NCBI RefSeq assembly: GCF_026965535.1
Contig: NZ_CP114039.1
Location: 2,170,001-2,234,000 of the forward strand
Source of the DNA: Corallococcus sp. NCRR
GTDB taxonomy: Bacteria; Myxococcota; Myxococcia; Myxococcales; Myxococcaceae
Direction of reading: 5' to 3'
Length of the DNA: 64,000 nt
Part shown: positions 24,649 to 33,573 of the stretch, piece by piece
Layout: the number at the start of each line of letters is the position of its first letter
How positions within the stretch are numbered: the stretch's first letter is position 1
Translations under genes and position numbers: made by a program
The notes under the pieces: model-generated
Database searches by the model: none
What the model saw: only the letters and a program-made list of their open reading frames with translations
What the model was told of the DNA's origin: nothing

Positions 24649-27600
24649 ATGTCTCACCCCCCCTCCTGTCAGACCCCCCCCCGGGCGGATGCCCCGGATG
24701 CCGACACGTCACCGGGCATGGATCCAGAAGTCGTCGGTCGCCGGTACCGAATCCTCGACCTGCTGGGGCGCGGCGGCGCGGGCACCGTGTGGCGCGCGCA
24801 GGACGGCCTTTCAGGCCCCGTGGCCCTCAAGCGGCTGCACAAGACGGTGGCGGACCTGGCGCGGCGGCCCGGCCGGGGCACCCCTTCCGCGTTCGCCACG
24901 CAGGGCATGGCGCTGTCGCTGGCCCACGAGTTCCAGACGCTGGTGTCGCTGCGCCACCCGCACGTCATCCGGGTGCTGGACTACGGCTTCGACGCGGAGG
25001 GCCGGCCCTACCTGGCCATGGACCTGCTGGAGGACGCGCGCACGCTGGTGGAGGCCGGCACGGACGCGCCCCTGACGGTGCAGGTGGGGCTGCTCATCCA
25101 GACGCTCCAGGCGCTCGCGTACCTGCACCGGCGCGGCATCATCCACCGCGACCTGAAGCCCGGGAACGTGCTGGTGGTGCGCGGCCAGGTGAAGGTGCTC
25201 GACTTCGGCCTGGCCGTGGGCCGCGACCAGCAGGGCCGCCGCGCGCAGCCCGCGGGCACCCCCGGCTACCTGGCCCCGGAGCTCTTCGAGGACCAGCCCC
25301 CGTCCGAGCTGACCGACCTCTTCGGCTTCGGCGCCATGGCGTGCCAGATGTTCTTCGGCCGGCTGCCCCACGCGGGCCAGGTGTTCGCGACGCCGGGCTT
25401 CCCGCCCGCGCTCAAGGCCCTGCTGGAGCAACTGGTCGCGCCCGAGGCGCACCGCCGGCCGCGCGACGCGGAGGCCGTCATCACCGCGCTGAGCGACGCC
25501 GTGGGCCAGCCCCGGCCCGCCGAGTCCGCCGCCACGCGCGAGAGCTTCCTCCAGTCCGCGCGCTTCGTGGGCCGCGTGGCGGAGCGCGAGCACCTGACGG
25601 GCGTGCTCGACGCGGCGCTCGCGGGCCACGGCGGCGCGTGGCTCATCGGCGGCGAGAGCGGCGTGGGCAAGTCGCGCCTCCTGGAGGAGGTGCGCTCGCT
25701 GGCGCTGGTGCGCGGCGCGATGGTGCTGCGCGGCCAGGCGGTGGACACCGGCGGCGTGCCCTACCAGGAGTGGCGCGCGGTGCTGCGCTGGCTGCCCATG
25801 CTCACGGAGCTGTCCGACCGCGAGGCGCGCGTGCTCCGGCCGCTGGTGCCGGACATGGAGGCGCTGCTCGGCCGCGAGGTGCCCGCCGCGCCGGAGCTGG
25901 ACGCGGACATGGCGCAGCTGCGCCTGCACCAGACGGTGGAGGACCTCTTCGCCCGCCTGTCGCAGCCCACCGTGGTCATCCTGGAGGACCTGCACCAGGC
26001 GCACGCCGAATCGCTCCAGCTCCTCGCGCAGCTCGCGGCCCGGGCGCCGGGGCTGCCGCTGCTGTTGCTCGTGAGCTTCCGCGACGACGAGTCCCCGCAG
26101 CTGCCGGAGCGCCTGCCCGGCACGAGCGTGCTGCGGCTGCAGCGGTTGAACGCGGAGGAGATCGCCCAGCTGGGCGAGTCCATGCTGGGCGCCGTCGGCC
26201 GCCGGCCCGACGTGGTGGAGCTCTTGCGCCGCGAGTCGGAGGGCAACCCGTTCCTGCTGGTGGAGGTGGTGCGCGCGCTGGCGGAGGACGCGGGCGGCCT
26301 GGACCGGCTGGGCGCCGTCGCGCTGCCCCAGCGCGTGTGGGCGGGCGGCATGCGCGCGCTGGTGCAGCGCCGGCTGGAGAAGGTGCCCCGGGACGCGCGG
26401 GAGCTCCTGGACGTGGCGGCGCTCCTGGGCCGGGAGCTGGACCTGGGGGTGCTGGAGCGGGCCGCGCCCGGCGTGGACGTGGAGGCGTGGCTCACCGACT
26501 GCGCGGCGGCGGCGGTGCTGGACGTGGCGGACGGCCGCTGGCGCTTCGCGCACGACAAGCTGCGCGAGCGGCTGCTGGAGGACCTGTCCCCCACGCTCCG
26601 CCCCGCGCTCCACCGGCGCGCGGCCCTGGCGCTGGAGGCGGCGCACCCCAAGGGCCACGCCGCCGCGCTGTCGTACCACTGGGGGCAGGCCGGGGACGCG
26701 GCGCGCGAATCGCATCACGCGCGGATCGCGGGCGAGGAGGCGCTGGCGGTGGGGGCGTGCCGCGAAGCGCTGCCGCTGCTCTCGCGGGCGCTGGCGGTCG
26801 CGCCCCAGACCACGCCGCTGGAGCGGGGCCGCGTGGAGGCGCTGCTGGCGGAGGCGCATTTCCAGCTGGGAGACCTGGAGGCCTTCCGCGCGCACGCGGA
26901 GTCGGCGCTCGCGCACTTCGGCTGGCGCGTGCCCTCGTCGCGCGTGGCGTGGGTGCTGGGCACGCTGACGCAGACGCTGTCCCGGCTGGCGCAGAGCGCG
27001 CGGCCGGATGCGTACGTGGATGACTCCCGGCGGCGCCGGGAGTCGCGGCGGTTGGCGGGCCGGCTGCTGATGCGGCTCACCGACGCGTTCATCTACGCGC
27101 AGGAGGCGCTGCCGGTGCTCTGGAGCGGCCTGCGCATGCTCAACCTGTGCGAGCCCGCGGGGCCCACGCCGGAATTGGCGCGCGGGTACACGGTGATGGC
27201 GGTGGTGGCGGGCACGGTGCCGTTGCACCGCGTGGCGGACGCGTGGGTGAAGCGGGCGCAGGAGGTGGCGGAGAGCGTGGGCCGCCCGGCGGACCTGGCC
27301 TACGTGCTCAACCGCAACGCGGTGTGCGCGGTGTACCAGGCGCGCTGGCAGGACGTGGAGACGTGGCTCGCCCGGGCGACGGCCATCGTGGACTCGGTGG
27401 GAGACCTGCGGCTGGCGGAGGAGTGCCGCGCGCTGCTCACCGTGTCCGCCATGTACCGGGGCCAGTTCTCGCGGGGCCTGCCGCTGATGGACTGGCTGGA
27501 GGCGTCCGCGGTGCGCCGGGGCTCGGCGCAGACGCAGCACTGGGCCCAGCACTACCGGGCCCACATGTTGCTGCGGCTGGGTGAGCACGCCCGCGCCCGC

Positions 27601-28197
27601 GTGGCGCTGGAGCCGGCGCTCGCGTGGACGGACGCGCATGGCGGCGCCACCGACCGCATCATCACGGACGGCACGCTGGCGCTCCTGTGCCTGCGCGAGG
27701 GCGACGCGGCGGGGGCTCGCGCGGCGGCGGAGAAGGCGCTGGTGCGGCTGTCCGCGGGCAAGCCGGTGGCGCACTTCGTCTACTTCGGCGCGACGGCGGT
27801 GGCGGAGGTGCTGCTCACGCTGCTGGCGCGCGAGACGCCCGGGCCCGGACTGCAGGCGCTCACGCACAGCGCGCGGGCCGCGCTCACGGAGGTGGAGCGC
27901 TTCGCGAAGGTGTTCCCCTTCGGCGAGCCCGCGGCGTGGCTGTGGCGCGGCTGCGAGGCGTGGCTCGCGGGCAAGCACCGCAAGGCGTTCCGCGCGTGGA
28001 AGCGCTGCATCGCGGAGTCCGAAGTGCGGGGGACGCCCTACGAGGCGGCGCGCGCGCGGCTGGAGTGGGCGCGGCACCTGCCCTCGGGCGAAGCGGAGCG
28101 CGCGGAGTTGCTGCGGCGGGCAGCGGAGGACTTCACCCGGCTGGGGGCGCGCGAGGACCTGGCGCGGACCCTGGCCGAACAAGGGACGGCAGGGTGA
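24649..28197 (+). CDS. Ser/Thr protein kinase fused to AAA ATPase and TPR region
   Basis: A 1182-residue signalling protein. Kinase domain about 30-285: Gly loop LGRGGAGTVW, Lys61, HRDLKPGN with Asp168, DFG Asp185, PAGTPGYLAPE. Then a large STAND-type ATPase from about 305: SARFVGREAE-like start (FVGRVAEREHL), Walker A GGESGVGKS with Lys341, Walker B VVILEDLHQAH. The C-terminal half is helical repeats resembling the TPR part of AAA-16/MalT-like regulators. No transmembrane segment is visible. Such kinase-ATPase fusions are frequent in myxobacteria. A methyltransferase gene starts seven bases after its stop, so the pair is one operon. Confidence 0.92.
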   Translation: MSHPPSCQTPPRADAPDADTSPGMDPEVVGRRYRILDLLGRGGAGTVWRAQDGLSGPVALKRLHKTVADLARRPGRGTPSAFATQGMALSLAHEFQTLVSLRHPHVIRVLDYGFDAEGRPYLAMDLLEDARTLVEAGTDAPLTVQVGLLIQTLQALAYLHRRGIIHRDLKPGNVLVVRGQVKVLDFGLAVGRDQQGRRAQPAGTPGYLAPELFEDQPPSELTDLFGFGAMACQMFFGRLPHAGQVFATPGFPPALKALLEQLVAPEAHRRPRDAEAVITALSDAVGQPRPAESAATRESFLQSARFVGRVAEREHLTGVLDAALAGHGGAWLIGGESGVGKSRLLEEVRSLALVRGAMVLRGQAVDTGGVPYQEWRAVLRWLPMLTELSDREARVLRPLVPDMEALLGREVPAAPELDADMAQLRLHQTVEDLFARLSQPTVVILEDLHQAHAESLQLLAQLAARAPGLPLLLLVSFRDDESPQLPERLPGTSVLRLQRLNAEEIAQLGESMLGAVGRRPDVVELLRRESEGNPFLLVEVVRALAEDAGGLDRLGAVALPQRVWAGGMRALVQRRLEKVPRDARELLDVAALLGRELDLGVLERAAPGVDVEAWLTDCAAAAVLDVADGRWRFAHDKLRERLLEDLSPTLRPALHRRAALALEAAHPKGHAAALSYHWGQAGDAARESHHARIAGEEALAVGACREALPLLSRALAVAPQTTPLERGRVEALLAEAHFQLGDLEAFRAHAESALAHFGWRVPSSRVAWVLGTLTQTLSRLAQSARPDAYVDDSRRRRESRRLAGRLLMRLTDAFIYAQEALPVLWSGLRMLNLCEPAGPTPELARGYTVMAVVAGTVPLHRVADAWVKRAQEVAESVGRPADLAYVLNRNAVCAVYQARWQDVETWLARATAIVDSVGDLRLAEECRALLTVSAMYRGQFSRGLPLMDWLEASAVRRGSAQTQHWAQHYRAHMLLRLGEHARARVALEPALAWTDAHGGATDRIITDGTLALLCLREGDAAGARAAAEKALVRLSAGKPVAHFVYFGATAVAEVLLTLLARETPGPGLQALTHSARAALTEVERFAKVFPFGEPAAWLWRGCEAWLAGKHRKAFRAWKRCIAESEVRGTPYEAARARLEWARHLPSGEAERAELLRRAAEDFTRLGAREDLARTLAEQGTAG

Positions 28198-28204
28198 CGA
28201 AGCG

Positions 28205-29068
28205 ATGATGTGGCTGCGGGACGTGGCGTTGCTGGCGTGCCCGGATTGCCGGGGCCAGGTGGTGTGGCACGGGCAGAGCGAGGACGACCGGCTGGACGAG
28301 GGACGGCTTCTCTGCGGCGGCTGCGGCGAGGCGTGGACGGTGGAGGACGGGCTCGCGCGGCTGTACCGCGAGGACCGCGTGCAGGGCACGGACCGCCTGA
28401 TGCGCCACCTCTACGACGGGCTCCCCGCGCTGCACGACCCGCTGACCACGGTGCTGACGCCGCTGTTCCAGTCCGTCTCCGAGTCGCGGATGCGCGACGG
28501 GTACATGCGCAGGCTGGAGCTGGGCGCGCTGAAACCTCGCGGCGACGGACAGCCCGTGCGCGTGCTGGAAGTGGGCGTGGGCGCGGGCGCGAACCTGCCG
28601 CGCATCCGGGGCGCGCTGCCGCCGGGCCTGCCCGTGGAGGTGTGGGGCCTGGACCTGAGCACCGGCATGCTGGCGCAGTGCGAGAAGCGGCTGCGCAAGG
28701 GCCGCGGCGTGAAGGACACGCGGCTGCTGGTGGCGGACGCGCACGCGCTCCCATTCAAGGACGGCCTGTTCGACCGGGTCTTCCACGTCGGCGGGATTGG
28801 GAGCTACCGCCAGCCCGCGGTGGCGCTGCGGGAGATGGCGCGCGTGGCGCGGCCCGGCACGCCGCTGGTGGTGGTGGACGAGCAACTGGACGCGGCCTTC
28901 CGCCCGTCGCTGTTCCAGCGCGCCGCCTTCCGCGCCCTCACGTTCTACACGCGCGAGGCGAAGAGCCCCCGCGACCTGCTGCCGCGCAACGCCGAAGACG
29001 TCATCGAGGAGCAGGTGTCACCGTTCTACTACTGCCTCACGTTCCGCGTTCCGGCCGTCACGGGTTGA
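28205..29068 (+). CDS. SAM-dependent methyltransferase with N-terminal zinc ribbon
   Basis: A 287-residue class I methyltransferase. Residues about 10-45 form a Trm112-like zinc ribbon (CPDC and CGGC). The SAM-binding motif I is VLEVGVGAGANLPRI, motif II GLDLSTGML, and motif IV ADAHALPFKDGLFDRVFHVGG, as in UbiE/type-11 enzymes. ATG codons at 28205 and 28208 are both possible. It follows the kinase gene by seven bases. Its last 11 bases overlap the convergent SDR gene. The substrate is not evident; quinone, lipid or small-molecule methylation would all fit. Confidence 0.88.
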   Translation: MMWLRDVALLACPDCRGQVVWHGQSEDDRLDEGRLLCGGCGEAWTVEDGLARLYREDRVQGTDRLMRHLYDGLPALHDPLTTVLTPLFQSVSESRMRDGYMRRLELGALKPRGDGQPVRVLEVGVGAGANLPRIRGALPPGLPVEVWGLDLSTGMLAQCEKRLRKGRGVKDTRLLVADAHALPFKDGLFDRVFHVGGIGSYRQPAVALREMARVARPGTPLVVVDEQLDAAFRPSLFQRAAFRALTFYTREAKSPRDLLPRNAEDVIEEQVSPFYYCLTFRVPAVTG

Positions 29069-29918
29069 GCACCAGGTCCAGCAGCTTCAGCGTCATGCCG
29101 CCCGTGAAGTCGATGGTGGCGCCGTTGAACCACGCGGCGTCGTCCCCCACGAGCACGGTGACGAAGCGGGCCACCTCGTCCAGCGTGGCCATGCGCCCCG
29201 CGGGGTTCATGGCCGCGTGGCGCGCTTCCAGTTGGGCCAGCGCCTCCGGCGAGTAGACGTGGCGCAGCGCGGGCGTCATCACCGTGCCGAACTTGAGCAG
29301 GTTGACGCGGTGGCCCTTCGGGCCCAGCTCCATGGCCAGGTGGCGTACGTACATCTCCAGCGAGGCCTTGGCGGCGCTGATGAGGCCGGTGTTGCCCAGG
29401 TGCGTCTCGTCCAGCGGGTTCTGCAACCCCAGCAGGCGCGCGTCCGGGGCCAGCAGGTCGCGTTGCACCAGCGCCTGCGTCCAGTACACGAACGAGTGCG
29501 CCATGCAGTCGAACGTGCGCTGGATGCGGCGCGGGTGCAGCCGGTCCGGGCCCTCGGAGAGGAAGCGCCCCACGGACGCGCCGGCGATGGCGTGCACGAA
29601 CAGCTTCACGCTGCGGGGGCCCGCGCGCTGGAGCAGCTCGTCCGCGCCGGCCTCGGCGGCTTCGGGCGTGGAGGCATCCGACTGCCGCAGGTGCACGTCC
29701 CGGCTCGTGTCGCGCACGCGGGCCTCCAGTTCGCGCGCGGTGTCCGGGTAGCGGCCCCGGTGCACGCCGAAGACGTTCAGCCCCGGCTTGCGCGCGACGG
29801 CCTCCGCGATGGCCGCGCCCGAGCCGGAGGAGGCGCCGAGGATGAGCGCCCACGCCGGGGGCGGCGGTTCCTCCTCCCGGGCTGGAGGGGATCCGCCTGC
29901 TGAGGGGGGCTCTTGCAT
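29058..29918 (-). CDS. Short-chain dehydrogenase/reductase-like protein lacking the usual active-site Tyr
   Basis: A 286-residue Rossmann protein. After a Pro/Glu-rich N-terminus (residues 1-22), the NAD(P) loop LILGASSGSGAAIAEA is intact. The C-terminal layout (LISAAKASLEMYVRHLAMEL, then RVNLLKFGTVMTPAL and FTGGMTLKLL) resembles the FabI/divergent SDR branch. The Lys of AKASLE is present, but neither the position four nor seven residues before it holds Tyr (Ile and Thr instead). It may be a non-catalytic or altered enzyme. The 3' end overlaps the methyltransferase by 11 bases. Confidence 0.82.
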   Translation of the reverse strand: MQEPPSAGGSPPAREEEPPPPAWALILGASSGSGAAIAEAVARKPGLNVFGVHRGRYPDTARELEARVRDTSRDVHLRQSDASTPEAAEAGADELLQRAGPRSVKLFVHAIAGASVGRFLSEGPDRLHPRRIQRTFDCMAHSFVYWTQALVQRDLLAPDARLLGLQNPLDETHLGNTGLISAAKASLEMYVRHLAMELGPKGHRVNLLKFGTVMTPALRHVYSPEALAQLEARHAAMNPAGRMATLDEVARFVTVLVGDDAAWFNGATIDFTGGMTLKLLDLVLNP

Positions 29919-30010
29919 GGTGTCCCAATCATAAGAAGCCACGCACGACGCGGCTTGGATGACGGAGGGGGTCCTCGACGGAAAGGCGACCGGAGTGGAA
30001 GGATCTCCCC

Positions 30011-32110
30011 ATGCCCTCAGTGAAATTCTTCTTCGCGTGGCTGGTGACGCCGGCACTCGCACTGCTCGTGGCCTGTGCCCATGGTTCCTCGGACGAAACG
30101 AAGTCGGAGGCCGAGCAGGAGCTCTCCACGCTGTACCAGCGCACCTGCGGTGGGCGGCTGGCGCAGGCGTGCTTCGAGCAGGCCGAACGCCTCCGCGTGG
30201 GCGACGGCGTCCCGAAGGACGTAGCGCGCGCGGCGATGCTGTACGAGCTGGGCTGCAACGGCGACGACCCGCGCGCGTGCGTGGCGCTGGGCGTGCTGAA
30301 GGAGGAGGGCCGGGGCGTCGCGAAGGACGAGGCGGAAGCGGCGCGCCTGTTCGCACGGGGCTGTGAGCGGGACCTGCCGGAGGGCTGCGGCCACCTGGCG
30401 CTGCTGTACGGCGAGGGCCGGGGCGTGACGAAGGACGCCGCGATGGCGGTGCGCTTCTACGAGCGCGGCTGCGCGGGGGATGACCGCCTGTCGTGCAACA
30501 ACCTGGGCGTGCTGAAGCTGATGGGCGGCTTCGGCGTCGAGCAGGACGTGGCGGCGGGCATGGGGATGCTGGTGCAGGCGTGCAACCGGAGCCTGGGGGT
30601 CGCGTGCCTCACGGTGGCGCGCGAGTTCGACCAGGGCGTGCGCACGCGCAAGGACGCGCGGCTGGCGTCCAGCTACTTCCGCACGGCGTGCGGCCTGGGA
30701 GCGCAGGAGGCGTGCGCGTCCCCGAGCGCGGCGGCGGGAGCGAAGCCGGAGCCGGCTCCGGCCGTCACGCCGGAGGAGGGCGCGAAGCTGGAGAAGATTC
30801 GTGCCATGTGTGAGACGGGCTCGGGCGTGGGCCTGGGCATGGCGTGCTACGTGATGGGCACCGCGTACGAGAAGGGCGCGGGCGTGGCGGTGAACCCCGG
30901 CCGCGCGACGATGTTCTACCAGCGCGCGTGCGACCACGAGGTGCCGGAGGCCTGCGACGACGTGCGGCGCATGCTGGGGCTCGCGGCGGACGGCACGAAG
31001 GCGGAGGCGCCGAAGCAGTCCGTGTTGCAGTCGCTCCAACTGGACCCGGCGAAGACCGCTCCGGAGAAGCCGAAGGGGTCCGTGCTGAAATCGCTCCAGC
31101 TGGACGCGGGGAAGGTCACCGCGAGCGCGAAGTCCGCGCCGCGCGCGTCCGTCGACCGCTGGAAGGACGAGTGCCAGGACGGAAAGGGTGAAGGGGATGC
31201 GTGCGCTCGGCTGGGGGAGGTGCTGCTGGAGGGGAGCGCGGGGCTCGCGGTGGATGTTCCGAAGGCGATGCAGTTGCTGGAGGACGCCTGCCTGAAGCGC
31301 ACGCCCTCCGCCTGCGTGCGGCTCTGGCGTGTGCTGTCCTTCGGGGATGAAGCGCTGAAGATCGCGCCGGCTCCGCTCGTGGGCCTCGTCTTCCTGGAGA
31401 CAGGGTGTGAGGCGCGCAACGGCGGCCCGGCGTGTTACCAGTTGGGCCTCGCCCTGACCAACACCTCCCGTCGCTATGCGAATCCGGAGAAGGGCATGAA
31501 CGCCCTGCGCCACGGGTGCTTCACCCATGAGGACGGCGGCACCTGTTCCCTGCTCGTCATCCTGACGCGGAAGCTCGCGGACGCTGCTCAGGAGGGGGCG
31601 AGCGCGGAGGCGCGGCGAAGCCTCCCGCTCATCGAGGCACAGGGATGCAAGTCGCGCCTGCGGTCCTTCTGCAAGGACCTGGGCCTGCCGCTGCCGAAGG
31701 ACACCCTGGTCGCGCGCAACCTGCGGGCGGACTGCGACGCGGGCGACCCGGATGCGTGCGCGGACCTGGCTTATGAGTACAAGCGGGCCAACCTCATCGA
31801 CCGCGACCTCGAAGAAGAGCTCCGGGTGGCGGAGAAGGGATGCGCGGGTGGCAGCGCCCGCGCCTGCGGCCACCTGGCGACGCGCTACGGTGAGACAGTC
31901 GCGGGAGGAATGCCGCGGGACCTGGACGCCGCCTTCGCACGCGCGGAGCAGGCCTGCGCCATGAAGTCCTGGGCCGCGTGCGACGGGCTCGCGCGGCTGC
32001 TGCGGGAGCACCGGCACCTGGGCGCGGATACGCCGCAGGTCCAGGAGGCCCGGGCGCGGGACTGCCGCTACAGGCCCGCGTCCTGGCGCCCGGAGGAATG
32101 CGCGAAGTAG
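30011..32110 (+). CDS. Sel1/TPR-repeat lipoprotein, Cys-rich (Hcp-like)
   Basis: A 699-residue lipoprotein (lipobox LLVAC, Cys22). It contains many Sel1-type repeats of about 36 residues with the pattern YE.GC..D...AC..LG..Y..G.GV.KD, in blocks at about 30-235, 260-320, 385-425 and 565-675. Most repeats carry a Cys pair, as in Helicobacter Hcp proteins, so disulphide staples are likely. A linker near 335-370 has a duplicated SVLxSLQLD segment. Sel1 repeats bind peptides or assemble complexes; a periplasmic or outer-membrane adaptor is the safest reading. It is divergent from the SDR gene. Confidence 0.88.
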   Translation: MPSVKFFFAWLVTPALALLVACAHGSSDETKSEAEQELSTLYQRTCGGRLAQACFEQAERLRVGDGVPKDVARAAMLYELGCNGDDPRACVALGVLKEEGRGVAKDEAEAARLFARGCERDLPEGCGHLALLYGEGRGVTKDAAMAVRFYERGCAGDDRLSCNNLGVLKLMGGFGVEQDVAAGMGMLVQACNRSLGVACLTVAREFDQGVRTRKDARLASSYFRTACGLGAQEACASPSAAAGAKPEPAPAVTPEEGAKLEKIRAMCETGSGVGLGMACYVMGTAYEKGAGVAVNPGRATMFYQRACDHEVPEACDDVRRMLGLAADGTKAEAPKQSVLQSLQLDPAKTAPEKPKGSVLKSLQLDAGKVTASAKSAPRASVDRWKDECQDGKGEGDACARLGEVLLEGSAGLAVDVPKAMQLLEDACLKRTPSACVRLWRVLSFGDEALKIAPAPLVGLVFLETGCEARNGGPACYQLGLALTNTSRRYANPEKGMNALRHGCFTHEDGGTCSLLVILTRKLADAAQEGASAEARRSLPLIEAQGCKSRLRSFCKDLGLPLPKDTLVARNLRADCDAGDPDACADLAYEYKRANLIDRDLEEELRVAEKGCAGGSARACGHLATRYGETVAGGMPRDLDAAFARAEQACAMKSWAACDGLARLLREHRHLGADTPQVQEARARDCRYRPASWRPEECAK

Positions 32111-32113
32111 GCC

Positions 32114-32848
32114 TCAGCCGCCCCGGAGCTGGAGCGCCGCGGCCACCAGCGCGGCGTTGTCCTCCGCGCGCTGGCCGTCCGGAAGCGTGAGCGTGTCCTC
32201 CAGCCCGATGCGCGTGTCGAAGCCGTGGCGCCGTGCCCACCCGAGCACGGCCCACGCGCCTCCTTCCGAGCCGTGCACGAGGAGGGGACGCGCAAGGCCC
32301 GTGGCGCGCAGCAGGTCCACCAGCGTTCGCGCCTCCTGACACGCGGCCTCCGGTCGTGAGGACTGCGTCTCCACGAGGATGCGCAGGCACTCCGTCGCAC
32401 GGGGCCATGCCATGAGCCGGGGGACATCCTCCGGGAACCAGACGCCCGCCTCCACGCCGATGCCCGCGTCCAGCTGCGCGTCCGCGATGGACTCCCAGCC
32501 GGGCTCGGACAGGTTCACGGAGGCGAAGTCGGGCCGGACGTCGGCGGACAGGGTCCTCCACCCCGCGACACGCGCGCGGCGGGCCTCCACGTCCGGGACC
32601 ATCCACGCGCCGGTGCTCACCCCCACGGGCACGCCCGGACAGGCGCGACGGATGGCGCCCACCGCCGCGCCGATGTCCGCCGCGTCCAGGGACTCACCCC
32701 CGTGCGCCGCGCGCGGATGCACGTGGAACGCGCCCGCCCCCGCGGCGTGACAGGCGGTGGCGTCCCTCGCGAGCGCCTCGGGCGTGATGGACAACTGGGG
32801 ATGATCCGTGGCCGCGCGGGCCCCGTTGAGACACACCTTGAGCAACAT
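32114..32848 (-). CDS. BKACE family (3-keto-5-aminohexanoate cleavage-type) protein
   Basis: A 244-residue TIM-barrel enzyme of the DUF849/BKACE family, which cleave beta-keto acids with acetyl-CoA using zinc. The metal motif HVHPR follows GAGAFH, and SVNLSEPGWE, GVWFPEDV and VHGSEGGAWAVL match other strands. It is shorter than the typical 270-310 residues, so it belongs to the compact subgroup. The ATG at 32848 gives MLLKVCLNGAR; the ATG at 32857 would add three residues. The substrate is unknown. Stop lies 3 bases from the end of the Sel1 gene. Confidence 0.85.
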   Translation of the reverse strand: MLLKVCLNGARAATDHPQLSITPEALARDATACHAAGAGAFHVHPRAAHGGESLDAADIGAAVGAIRRACPGVPVGVSTGAWMVPDVEARRARVAGWRTLSADVRPDFASVNLSEPGWESIADAQLDAGIGVEAGVWFPEDVPRLMAWPRATECLRILVETQSSRPEAACQEARTLVDLLRATGLARPLLVHGSEGGAWAVLGWARRHGFDTRIGLEDTLTLPDGQRAEDNAALVAAALQLRGG

Positions 32849-33016
32849 GCGCGGCATGAAGCCATGGATGGCACCCCGCCCACGCGCTTCTTGAAGTTGC
32901 TGCGTCCGGTGGTGGAAATCCCGCTGCACGAAGGGGTGGGTGGGTTGTTCCCGGGTCCGTCCGCGTTTACCGATGAAGGACGCATCCCCAGCGCCGTGGA
33001 GAAGGAGCTTCCGAAC

Positions 33017-33559
33017 GTGCGTGCTCCGGAGAAGGTCGTGTTCGGCCACACCGTCGAAGGGCTGCTGTCCGTTCTGGAGGGGCATCTGGAGGGGCCGCTC
33101 CGGCCGAAGTTGAAGGCGGTGGGGCTGGACCTGGACCAGAAGCTGGAGCCCGCCTATCCCAAGGACCAGTGGCACCAGATGCTGCTCCTGGCCGCGGAGG
33201 CGCTCTTCCCCGGCTTGTCGCCGCCGCAGGCGCACTGGCATCTGGGCGAGCGGTTCGTCACCGCCTACTTCTCCACCAACATGGGCCGCGCGCTCAAAGG
33301 CGTGCTGAAGCTGCTGGGCCCGGCGCGCACGCTGGAGCGCACCGCGCGCAACATGGCCTCCGGCAGCAACTTCCTGCTCGTGGACGTGGCGCGCCTGTCC
33401 GCCACCGACTACCGGCTGAAGGTGAGCAACGGCGGCGTCCACCCGGAGTTCATCGGGGCCCTGTGCCACTTCGGCACGCTGACCACGGGCGTGAAGGGGC
33501 TCTCCACCGTGGTCGAGGGCCGCGAGGGCCCCGCCGCGATGTACCGGATGCGCTGGTAG
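33017..33559 (+). CDS. DUF2378 family protein (copy 1)
   Basis: A 180-residue protein of the myxobacterial DUF2378/TIGR02265 family. The GTG at 33017 is chosen because AAGGAG lies nine bases upstream and because the product then begins (V)RAPEKVVFGHTVEGLL, matching copy 2 at 36062. The in-frame open stretch upstream reads as non-protein. Conserved blocks are LGERFVTAYFSTNMGRAL, LLGPARTLERTARNMASGSNF and LTTGVKGLSTVVE. The central region resembles haem-NO-binding-like or V4R-like ligand folds only loosely. Function is unknown; the family is greatly expanded in Myxococcus. Confidence 0.85.
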   Translation: MRAPEKVVFGHTVEGLLSVLEGHLEGPLRPKLKAVGLDLDQKLEPAYPKDQWHQMLLLAAEALFPGLSPPQAHWHLGERFVTAYFSTNMGRALKGVLKLLGPARTLERTARNMASGSNFLLVDVARLSATDYRLKVSNGGVHPEFIGALCHFGTLTTGVKGLSTVVEGREGPAAMYRMRW

Positions 33560-33573
33560 CGAGCCCCCGTGCT

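Noticed and set aside
24811..28389. An open frame of 1192 codons on the minus strand
   Set aside because: Antisense to the kinase-ATPase gene with all catalytic motifs; composition is not protein-like.
32702..33016. N-terminal extension of DUF2378 copy 1
   Set aside because: The extension has no match in copy 2 and overlaps the start of the divergent BKACE-like gene; the GTG at 33017 has a good ribosome site and aligns with copy 2.
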